Below, piece by piece: positions 1 to 5,607 of a DNA stretch of 12,823 bases. A model generated the notes under the pieces. The model saw only the letters and a program-made list of their open reading frames with translations. It did not search any database and was not told the origin of the DNA. The stretch is from JANNFX01 sp040080075. Lineage in GTDB: Bacteria; Pseudomonadota; Alphaproteobacteria; Rhizobiales; Hyphomicrobiaceae. Within the stretch, counting starts at the first letter, position 1. Each line of letters opens with the position of its first letter. Position numbers and translations under genes: made by a program. The DNA is taken from NCBI GenBank assembly GCA_040080075.1, contig JBEBJD010000135.1:1-12823 (forward strand). The letters run 5' to 3'.

Positions 1-528
1 GGCTGCCACTTCACCCGATGAATTGGGTGGGGGAAAACTGGGCCGGGACTGGGCGCGGATAAGCGCTCTTGCAAAGGCAGGACGGGCGGGGTTCGCGGGC
101 ACCTCGGCGGCCTGAGCGTCTATGATTTGTCCCTCAATCTCTTCGCGGATTGCCGCAAGTGCCGGCCGGGGATCAACCCCGGCAAGCGCCGTGAAGCCAG
201 ATACAACCAGCACTGTCTCCGGCCAGGATGGCAACCCGTCAAACTCCCCCCGCTCAAGCGCATCAATGACCGACGGAAACGTGTGCAAGCGCTGCGCGAG
301 TTGAAGCTGGCTCAACCCTGCAATCAGCCGAATGCGCCGGAATAACTCCCCGGTCTCGTGACGGGTCTCGTGCACGGGCAGTTTGGCGCCAGTAACGGCA
401 TGAGGACGCGCGGCTGTAACCTGACGCAAGGCCTGAACAGCGGGCAACTGCACAGCTTGGCGCCGTTCTGGCAGCCTCTGCGGTAGCCTGGCGGGGCCGA
501 CCCCGTCACTGACCGGCGTTGAACGCAT
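1..528 (-). CDS. RodZ-like helix-turn-helix (HTH_25) protein, C-terminus beyond window
   Basis: The minus-strand frame is open from an ATG at 528 to the left edge, giving 176 visible residues; an in-frame TAA lies upstream at 580-582. Residues 1-58 are a low-complexity Arg/Pro/Ala lead. Residues 59-100 (GELFRRIRLIAGLSQLQLAQ, then a second half ending LERGEFDGLP) have the pattern of the HTH_25 domain found in RodZ-like proteins and many Hyphomicrobiales hypothetical regulators. A segment SWPETVLVVSGFTALAGVDP follows, then a Pro-rich tail. RodZ proteins usually carry one transmembrane helix after the HTH; that part is outside the window, so membrane anchoring cannot be judged. A GTG at 546 is an alternative start, and neither start has a strong Shine-Dalgarno. 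DNA binding or cytoskeletal linkage is inference from the family; the HTH itself is well supported. Confidence 0.72.
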   Translation of the reverse strand, partial: MRSTPVSDGVGPARLPQRLPERRQAVQLPAVQALRQVTAARPHAVTGAKLPVHETRHETGELFRRIRLIAGLSQLQLAQRLHTFPSVIDALERGEFDGLPSWPETVLVVSGFTALAGVDPRPALAAIREEIEGQIIDAQAAEVPANPARPAFARALIRAQSRPSFPPPNSSGEVAA

Positions 529-893
529 TACACCCCGAACGCACACGCGCGCAATTTGCGCTAAACTGTTGAAGGCGTTTTATCCCTCGGCGCCAAGTGA
601 AGCCAGAAAACAGCGCCATGTCAAAGCGAATAGCTGAACCAACGCCCCATCTGCGAGCCCCTATTGGTGTCACCCATTGGGTCACCGTCCCATCGTTCGT
701 ACTCTTGAAACTTTTTGCAAGGTAAAAGGATTGGGACGCTGCGTTTTCCTGTTGTTGCGTATCGCAGTGCCGGCAATGCTCTGGCGGCCAACTGGGACCT
801 AACACCCTTTGGCCGCCAAAGTTGTATTGAACGTTGTTTCAGGCCAAAATTTCCGCGTTGAGGCCCTCTGCTGCTAACCCTGTTGCCAGACCC
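529..893. other. Gene-free stretch upstream of the HTH gene
   Basis: I find no convincing coding sequence here. A 99-codon minus-strand frame crosses it but looks like no family and overlaps the HTH gene out of frame. The stretch holds a small hairpin at 666-686 (GGTG/CACC and ACCC/GGGT arms, TC bulge, ATT loop) and the inverted repeat at 782-821. A minus-strand TTGACA at 619-624 could be a -35 element for the HTH gene, but the hexamer at the proper spacing (TTCACT) is a poor -10. Confidence 0.5.
782..821. repeat. Inverted repeat TGGCGGCCAA / TTGGCCGCCA
   Basis: A perfect 10-bp inverted repeat pairs 782-791 with 809-818 across a 17-nt loop. The right half is itself within a 15-bp palindrome, CTTTGG-CCG-CCAAAG (807-821). 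The nearest gene start is the HTH gene about 250 bp away, reading leftward. No T-run follows either arm, so it does not look like an intrinsic terminator. A protein-binding operator or a structured leader is possible; its role is unknown. Confidence 0.45.
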
Positions 894-896
894 CTA

Positions 897-959
897 GTGT
901 TGCGTCCCAAACATTCGAGTCCGGCGACAGGTGGACCGATGTTTGGAAAGACACAACAC
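897..959. repeat. Long imperfect hairpin next to the 53-bp repeat
   Basis: The left arm 897-914 (GTGTTGCGTC + CCAAACAT) pairs with the right arm 939-959 (ATGTTTGG + AAA bulge + GACACAACAC) with one mismatch. The apical part contains a further GTCC/GGAC pairing (919-922 with 933-936). CTAGTGTT at 894-901 is the exact reverse complement of AACACTAG at 1019-1026, so 894-1026 could be one 133-bp element with 8-bp terminal inverted repeats enclosing two hairpins. No coding potential is seen. Confidence 0.55.
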
Positions 960-973
960 AATCAAAAGAGTGG

Positions 974-1026
974 CTAGGGTTCCGGGCTGACATTTCGGGA
1001 TCGAAATGTCAGAGTCGGAACACTAG
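974..1026 (-). repeat. 53-bp structured repeat, copy 1 (nested stem-loop)
   Basis: Architecture on the plus strand: outer arm CTAGGGTTCCG (974-984), GG, inner arm CTGACATTTCG (987-997), loop GGAT, inner arm CGAAATGTCAG (1002-1012), AGT, outer arm CGGAACACTAG (1016-1026). The inner stem is 11 of 11 paired and the outer stem 10 of 11. The reverse complement matches the copy at 11476-11528 in length and in all outer parts. It lies directly behind a TPR gene and its terminal CTAG provides that gene's TAG stop. It could act as a transcript 3'-end structure, but the only T-rich run (CTCTTTTGATT on the minus strand) comes several bases after the stem, so a classical intrinsic terminator is uncertain. 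Confidence 0.75.
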
Positions 1027-1607
1027 CGGACAATGCTCGTCTTGCGGGCTTCGAAATCGGCAATGTGAGAAGCCAGTTCGGCATATTCTGCGCAGGACGC
1101 GCCGCAACGCCACTCAATTTCTGACAACTCTTTTTTGGCTTTACCCGGCTCGCCCTTGGTCAAATAGGCGTCGCCCAAATAGGCGCGTGCCACCGCATAG
1201 TTGGGGTTGAGTACCAGCGCCCGGCTATAAAAGGGCATCGCACCATCGACATCGCCGAGCTTGCGGGTGGCAAATCCGATGTAGGTCAACACGCGCTCGT
1301 CGTGTTCCGAGGCACGGGTCAAAAATCCAAGCGCCTCCTCGTAGCGACCGGTTTTGGCAAGCCAGTATCCGGCGTAAAAGGCCTCTTCCGAAGGCATGGC
1401 GGGGCGCGCACTGCCGACACATGCCGTCCATGCTGCCGACGACTTCTCAAAACGATCGCAGCCAGGATTGGCGGGGCCAATGTCTTTTGAGGTTACCGGT
1501 GTTGTCGAAGCCGGTGTTTCGGCCCGCACAGTTTGAGCGGCAAACAGTGTCAACACGCACGTCGCCATCACAATTGGCGTGGCCCAGCGCGGCAATGGTT
1601 TCAACAT
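1023..1607 (-). CDS. Secreted tetratricopeptide-repeat protein (downstream paralogue)
   Basis: This encodes 194 residues when begun at the ATG at 1607, which has GAGGAA about 10 nt upstream and opens directly into a signal peptide (MLKPLPRW, a hydrophobic stretch, then an ARA-E-like cleavage site near residue 30). An upstream in-frame start at 1679 would bury the signal peptide, so it is disfavoured. The mature protein has helical TPR units, the clearest being GFATRKLGDVDGAMPFYSRA followed by LVLNPNYAVARAYLGDAYLT. A CxxxC motif (RCGASC) follows the repeats. TPR folds bind other proteins; with a signal peptide it should act in the periplasm, but no partner is visible. It lies 87 bp behind a close paralogue and probably shares its transcript. 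Its stop codon falls inside the 53-bp repeat, and its C-terminus (KTSIVR) is a few residues shorter than the paralogue's. Confidence 0.8.
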   Translation of the reverse strand: MLKPLPRWATPIVMATCVLTLFAAQTVRAETPASTTPVTSKDIGPANPGCDRFEKSSAAWTACVGSARPAMPSEEAFYAGYWLAKTGRYEEALGFLTRASEHDERVLTYIGFATRKLGDVDGAMPFYSRALVLNPNYAVARAYLGDAYLTKGEPGKAKKELSEIEWRCGASCAEYAELASHIADFEARKTSIVR

Positions 1608-1694
1608 GGATCGAAGCTTCCTCGTCAAAGCATGGTTTTCCCAGACTGTCCCAATACCGGGCCACGCCGGGAAGCGCAACTCGCCGCCTGCAAA

Positions 1695-2267
1695 TCAGCC
1701 ATCTGTCGCAGCAACCGGGGACGTCTTCACGGCCTCAAAGGCTGCAATCTGACCAGCCAGTTCGGGGTATCCCGAGCAAGACGTGCCACAGCGCTCAGCG
1801 ATCTCTTTCAATTGCAGCTTGGCAGCGCCCACATCTCCTTTCGAAAGATAGGCCTCTCCCAGGTACTCCCGAGCCCTCGTGAAATTGGGATCGAGAGAGA
1901 GGGCGCGACTGTAATACGGCATAGCCGCATCAACATTTCCCAGCTTGCGGGTGGCAAAACCCGTTGCGTTCAGCACACGCGGCACGTCGGGGTTCTGCAC
2001 TTGTCTCAAAAGCGCTAGTGACGAAGCATAATCACCCTGACGCGACAGCCAATAGGCAGCATTGTAGAGTTCGTCGTCACTTAGCTCCCGTGAGCTCTTC
2101 TGACACTTCGGGTTTGTCTTGTTGGCCTTCTTGGTGCAATCGATCTTCGGCTTTGGCGGATCATCCAGAGCTGCGACGGGATTCAAAGAGGCCACGGCCA
2201 ACATAATGCCTGCCGCTACCGCACAGATTGAAAACTTGCCGATCTGAGCCATAATTGCTGTTGTCAT
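1695..2267 (-). CDS. Secreted tetratricopeptide-repeat protein (upstream paralogue)
   Basis: This encodes 190 residues from the ATG at 2267, with GAGG about 6 nt upstream; a second ATG at 2252 would also keep the signal peptide (hydrophobic run to about residue 33, PVAALDD). A short Lys/Cys-rich linker (DCTKKANKTNPKCQK) precedes the TPR region, where GFATRKLGNVDAAMPYYSRA and the following LSLDPNFTRAREYLGEAYLS match the downstream gene almost position for position. The CxxxC motif is kept (RCGTSC). The two genes are clearly tandem duplicates. This one is first in the likely transcript; the 243 bp up to the divergent plus-strand gene should hold its promoter (a TATAGA-like -10 is read on the minus strand in GCTATAGAATTCC, without a good -35). 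Function beyond periplasmic protein-protein contact is unknown. Confidence 0.8.
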   Translation of the reverse strand: MTTAIMAQIGKFSICAVAAGIMLAVASLNPVAALDDPPKPKIDCTKKANKTNPKCQKSSRELSDDELYNAAYWLSRQGDYASSLALLRQVQNPDVPRVLNATGFATRKLGNVDAAMPYYSRALSLDPNFTRAREYLGEAYLSKGDVGAAKLQLKEIAERCGTSCSGYPELAGQIAAFEAVKTSPVAATDG

Positions 2268-2497
2268 AATGCGCCTCGATTTCTTGCGGACAAACCTGCA
2301 TTGGAATTCTATAGCGCTGCCCTTGTGACGTTTATCAGCTTACAATTGAGGTCTCAGATTGCAAGTTGGTCTAAGCGTTGCCACTTTTAGGGGCGAGCTA
2401 AAGATGAGCCATGCATAGAACATGACCTGCCGGCGAGCCGCGCTGGCCCGCCACAGTAGCGTGGCTAGGGTGTCGCCCATAACTATGACCGTTTTTT

Positions 2498-2513
2498 GAG
2501 GGGTTCAACATTG
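2498..2513 (+). promoter_or_regulatory. Shine-Dalgarno that selects a TTG start
   Basis: GAGGGG (2498-2503) lies 7 nt before TTG at 2511-2513. The frame also has TTG at 2496, but that codon overlaps the purine run and has no ribosome site of its own. No ATG in this frame lies near the 5' end. Confidence 0.6.
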
Positions 2514-3989
2514 GTATTCCGCTGGCGCAAGCGCAACGACGGCTTCGAGTGGCGCACTTATGTGCGAACCACCATTCTCGTGCGCCGTCACGAACGCCGC
2601 CAGCGCGCTGAAGACGTGAAAGCCGCTGCCGTTTTTGGCGTTAAGCAGGCGGGAATGAAAGGCTCCGAAGCCGCCGGCACCGCTTTGAAAGCCGCACAGA
2701 GAGGGTCATTGTCGGCACTGCGTTGGTCCGGGCGGAAGCTGGCGGCGGGGGCACGTTCGTCCGCAGCTGACCTGGCATCCGCGGCGCAGCATGGCGCACG
2801 GGGTGCGCGGGCAGGCTGGGTCAAAGGCCGGGCGGCTATTGCGCCCAAAATGGCCGCCGCTGGGGCTGCGGCCAAACTAGGCGCTATGCGCGCCGCCCAA
2901 AAACTAGAACCGGCCGCAGCACCCTTGCGCCAGCCAGGATTGCAACTGGCCCTCAAATTGGTTGCCGCTGTCGCATTTGCGGGCTCCTTGATCCGCGCCA
3001 AGCAGTTTGGCTGGGACAACCACAGCCTTTTCGCCTTGGCAGCAGCAACCATTGCCTTTGTGCTCCTGCTTGCTTCTGGCTTGGCCCGAAACTGGCACCC
3101 CGTATTGCGCGCGCACAAAGTCTATGACGGACTGGTCAATAGACTTTCGGCATTGCCAGGCTTTGGGCGAATGCCGCAAAAGTTTGTGGTGCTGACGGCT
3201 GCAGGTGTTGTGATACTGGCTGGTGCAGTAGTATGGAACTGGCAGCGCGGGTCGCCACATTCATGGCGGGGCTTTCCCGGTCTGCCGGGCCTTTCGAGCA
3301 GCCTGTCACAGGGCTCAACCCCAAGCGGCGCAATATCGAATTCTCAATCGTCCAAAAACCAAGCGACCGGCCAAAATCTGGGCAATGACGCCACGGCGAT
3401 TGACGGTTACGCCTCAGTATTATCTGGCGACACAATGCGGTTATCGGGCGTTACGATACGCCTAGAGGGGATTGAAGCCCCCCACCGCCTTCAAACGTGT
3501 TTGAAGCCTACTGGCAAGCGATGGGACTGTGCCGCCTCGGCGCGGGATGCACTTTCGCGGCTGGTCAAAAGACAACGTGTGACTTGCCGGGTTTCGGGAT
3601 CTGACAGCTCCGGTGTGCGCTTGGCGAAATGCCAAACCGCGGACGGCGATCTTGCTGCAGACTTAGTGCGCAAGGGCCATGTGTTTGCTCAGAGCGGTTT
3701 GTTTGCGGCCTACAGTGCTCATGAGAGTGAAGCTCAGGCCGCCAAATCAGGACTGTGGTCGGGTGATACTTTGCGGCCTGCCGACTGGCGATCCGCCCGT
3801 TGGGAGGAAGCCAAACGAAAGGCACCAGATGGGTGCCCAATCAAGGGGCAGGTGTCACAAAAATCGGGTAACGTTTACATGCTGCCGTGGTCGCCCGATT
3901 ATGACCGGGCGCGCAGTAATGCCGCCCAAGGAGAACGCTGGTTTTGTTCAGAGAGCGAAGCCGTTTCGGCCGGCTGGAAACCGTTCTAA
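2511..3989 (+). CDS. Membrane-anchored staphylococcal-nuclease-like protein with C-terminal Cys module
   Basis: This encodes 492 residues from a TTG start. Order of parts: a basic then very Ala-rich N-terminal region (to about 140), three hydrophobic segments (about 144-161, 173-190, 225-242), a Ser/Gln/Asn linker, a thermonuclease (SNase/OB-fold) domain at about 293-420, and a C-terminal module from about 442 (CPIKGQVSQKSG, then ERWFCSESEAVSAGWKPF) seen behind SNase domains in many Hyphomicrobiales proteins. Within the SNase domain GDT (306-308) and the Arg of IRLEGIEAPH (R317) are kept. The positions matching staphylococcal D40, T41, E43 and R87 are E322, A323, H325 and V369, the last in DSSGVRLAKC where DxYGR is expected. 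Nuclease activity is therefore doubtful, and a structural or nucleic-acid-binding role is possible. Cys pairs in the domain suggest disulfides in an extracytoplasmic location. The gene converges with the PdeM-like gene. Confidence 0.82.
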   Translation: MVFRWRKRNDGFEWRTYVRTTILVRRHERRQRAEDVKAAAVFGVKQAGMKGSEAAGTALKAAQRGSLSALRWSGRKLAAGARSSAADLASAAQHGARGARAGWVKGRAAIAPKMAAAGAAAKLGAMRAAQKLEPAAAPLRQPGLQLALKLVAAVAFAGSLIRAKQFGWDNHSLFALAAATIAFVLLLASGLARNWHPVLRAHKVYDGLVNRLSALPGFGRMPQKFVVLTAAGVVILAGAVVWNWQRGSPHSWRGFPGLPGLSSSLSQGSTPSGAISNSQSSKNQATGQNLGNDATAIDGYASVLSGDTMRLSGVTIRLEGIEAPHRLQTCLKPTGKRWDCAASARDALSRLVKRQRVTCRVSGSDSSGVRLAKCQTADGDLAADLVRKGHVFAQSGLFAAYSAHESEAQAAKSGLWSGDTLRPADWRSARWEEAKRKAPDGCPIKGQVSQKSGNVYMLPWSPDYDRARSNAAQGERWFCSESEAVSAGWKPF

Positions 3990-4069
3990 TAGCCATGGCT
4001 GTGACGTTCGCGTCCGGTCCAAACGACAAACGGAACGCTTATTGATGGCCCGCCCTTAAGCGGCAAGCC

Positions 4070-4759
4070 TCAGTCCTCACGCAATAATCTCGAAGCGATG
4101 GGGTACAGGCCTTCCTGACCGAGCATCCACACCGATTGCCCGCCATTGCCGAACAATGGTGCAAACGTTCTGTCGAGCACATTTAGTCCGCCAGAGAACG
4201 CGGCGAAGGCCGGCAAGATCAGCCGGCGGCCATTGCCGGCAAAGCATGGCCGGCGGATGCTATGTTCGTTGACCGAGATTCTGGCTGCTGGACGTAAGGC
4301 CCCGGCAATTTCGTGCGTCACTGCCGCCACGCGGGGCTGGTGGCGCAACGTCAAACCTTCAACCACCAACTCGGATCGCACATGCCCGCCGAGTTCAAGG
4401 GTGGGCTCACTTTCTTGGAACTGTGAAATCCATATCCACTCACGGTCGTCCTGCAGCATTCGCAGCGTGTCGAGATCCTCATCCCTGATCCCTCCCACAT
4501 CACTCTGCCCCAGACCATTGCCCAGACAAATCACCGTCATGGCGCGGGTCCGATCAATGGCCTGCGCTAAAGCGGTGAGCATATCGCCGACACTTGAACC
4601 GGACGTACTTGGCAAAACCAAGTCTGCCACGATCAACGCCTGTTCGGCGGGCCAATAGAGCGAGCCGGAGGAATCAGCGATGAACGCCTTGCCGCAAATT
4701 GAAAGCGGCTGCTCATTGAACTCTCCAGCATCGAGCCGTTCCGGCTTCAAGTTGAGCAT
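4070..4759 (-). CDS. PdeM-like metallophosphoesterase homologue lacking metal ligands (probable pseudoenzyme)
   Basis: This encodes 229 residues from the ATG at 4759 (weak GAGAAG upstream); a GTG at 4792 would add 11 residues and has no ribosome site. The scaffold follows ligase-associated DNA-damage-response endonuclease PdeM: GSLYWPAEQALIVADL, then a CLG segment, WIWIS, RHQP, EIAG, and the diagnostic RRLILPAFAAFSGGLNVLD followed by APLF. The metal-binding positions are altered: DLH is DLV (H to V48), CLGD is CLGN (D to N81), GNHD is QFQE (113-116), and GHLHP is GALRP (A154, R156). D46 and H140 remain. The loop after the first motif is also about ten residues shorter than usual. PdeM normally sits with an Lhr-type helicase and a DNA ligase; none is visible here. 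The open frame and intact core argue against simple decay. I infer a catalytically inactive protein with a retained fold; binding partners are unknown. Confidence 0.82.
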   Translation of the reverse strand: MLNLKPERLDAGEFNEQPLSICGKAFIADSSGSLYWPAEQALIVADLVLPSTSGSSVGDMLTALAQAIDRTRAMTVICLGNGLGQSDVGGIRDEDLDTLRMLQDDREWIWISQFQESEPTLELGGHVRSELVVEGLTLRHQPRVAAVTHEIAGALRPAARISVNEHSIRRPCFAGNGRRLILPAFAAFSGGLNVLDRTFAPLFGNGGQSVWMLGQEGLYPIASRLLRED

Positions 4760-4792
4760 GAGCTTCTCATCAGTGGCATGGGGCGTTCCCAC

Positions 4793-5306
4793 AGGGTGTG
4801 ACTGGAACCGGGCACCAAACGCAGCATCGGAATAGCAGCGGACCGGGCGAGGGCTGGATACCCAAATGATTGCCTGATTCGGGTGTGGATGTGTGCTGGG
4901 AACGCCTATCGGCCGTTAATGGCGCACAAGCCCGTTGCCGCACTGAAGGCAACATCACGCCATGGCGAGCCAGCCGGTTACTTTGCTGAGGTCAAACACC
5001 CCCAGCGCCCCCTAGGCATTTCCGCCGGACTTGGCGCCGGCCAGGGACTAGCGAGGCTCCAGAAGGAAGGCTCAATTCCGCCCCAGGTCGCACGCTGTTG
5101 CGACTTATGCTAGAGCCTGCTCGTTTGAGATGCTCGCACTTCACGCGCGCATCGAGACCGTGAAACAGACTCTAATACAAGCACTTGAGACGCACGTTCG
5201 CACCTTAGACGACCAATTCCATCAAGAGCGAACGTGTGCTAGCCCGGCCTTCCCAAAGGGTCGGGCTAGGTGAGCGTTAGGGCAACGGCACAGGAGACGG
5301 GTTCGT
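4793..5306. other. Gene-free stretch between the PdeM-like and DUF6460 genes
   Basis: Short frames exist on both strands (for example 4883-5113 plus and 4770-4958 minus), but none shows a recognisable family, ribosome site or convincing composition. I looked for a remnant of the Lhr-type helicase that often precedes PdeM and saw none. The right part (5193-5269) holds inverted repeats described separately and probably the promoter of the DUF6460 gene. Confidence 0.45.
5193..5269 (+). promoter_or_regulatory. Two inverted repeats in the leader of the DUF6460 gene
   Basis: CACGTTCGC (5193-5201) pairs perfectly with GCGAACGTG (5228-5236). Immediately after it, CTAGCCCG (5239-5246) pairs with CGGGCTAG (5262-5269), and a TCCC-AAA-GGG mini-stem can form in its loop. 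The second hairpin ends 37 bp before the ATG and has no U-run, so an attenuator-type terminator is not shown. It could be an mRNA leader structure or an operator. Confidence 0.45.
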
Positions 5307-5582
5307 ATGGATCGCAACACTTTTTTGGGAGGCAATCCACTGGCCGTCCTCATCCGGTTAGCCCTGATGTCGATCGTGGCTGGTGTGGTGCTGAGCGCGT
5401 TAGGCATCAACTTGCGCAACTTCTTCGACCGCATCAATACGCTTCTGCGTAATCTCTACGATCTGGGCTTTGGCGCCATAGACTGGGCACTGCAATACCT
5501 GTTGCTTGGCGCCATTGTCGTAGTGCCGGTCTGGCTGATCGCGCGTTTACTGGCGGCCAACCGCAATCGCCCACCCCAATAG
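5307..5582 (+). CDS. DUF6460-family small inner-membrane protein
   Basis: This encodes 91 residues from an ATG with AGGAG about 10 nt upstream. It opens MDRNTFLGGNPLAVLIRLAL and has two hydrophobic segments (about 11-32 and 60-82) separated by an amphipathic stretch (LGINLRNFFDRINTLLRNLYDLGF). It ends in a short basic tail (AANRNRPPQ). This matches the DUF6460 family of small two-helix membrane proteins that is widespread in Hyphomicrobiales; the function is unknown. It is monocistronic: its stop is 25 bp from the stop of the convergent radical SAM gene, with no clear terminator between them. Confidence 0.8.
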   Translation: MDRNTFLGGNPLAVLIRLALMSIVAGVVLSALGINLRNFFDRINTLLRNLYDLGFGAIDWALQYLLLGAIVVVPVWLIARLLAANRNRPPQ

Positions 5583-5607
5583 CACGAGTGCACTGCCTTC
5601 CCGCCGG

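Noticed and set aside
506..805. 99-codon minus-strand frame upstream of the HTH gene
   Set aside because: It overlaps the HTH gene in another frame, has no recognisable family or ribosome site, and crosses the hairpins at 666-686 and 782-818.
974..1026. 53-bp repeat as a standard intrinsic terminator only
   Set aside because: No U-run follows the stem directly, and a second copy with the same outer arms lies 10.5 kb away in the opposite orientation, which fits a dispersed repeat better.
1421..2018. Plus-strand frames of 153 and 161 codons across the TPR genes
   Set aside because: They are antisense to two well-supported TPR genes with signal peptides and show no family features.
2450..2471. 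GCCAC-AGTAGC-GTGGC hairpin followed by GTGGCTAGGGT, which also occurs at 970-980, as a third repeat copy
   Set aside because: The match ends after 11 bases and none of the other arms of the 53-bp repeat are present, so it is probably coincidence.
2588..3118. 176-codon minus-strand frame inside the SNase-like gene
   Set aside because: Its composition mirrors the Ala/Arg-rich plus-strand coding sequence, whose frame continues into a recognisable SNase domain; this is an antisense shadow.
4770..5113. Short frames on both strands next to the PdeM-like gene (4770-4958 minus, 4883-5113 plus), possibly remnants of an Lhr helicase
   Set aside because: None resembles the C-terminus of Lhr-type helicases or any other family, and no ribosome sites support them.
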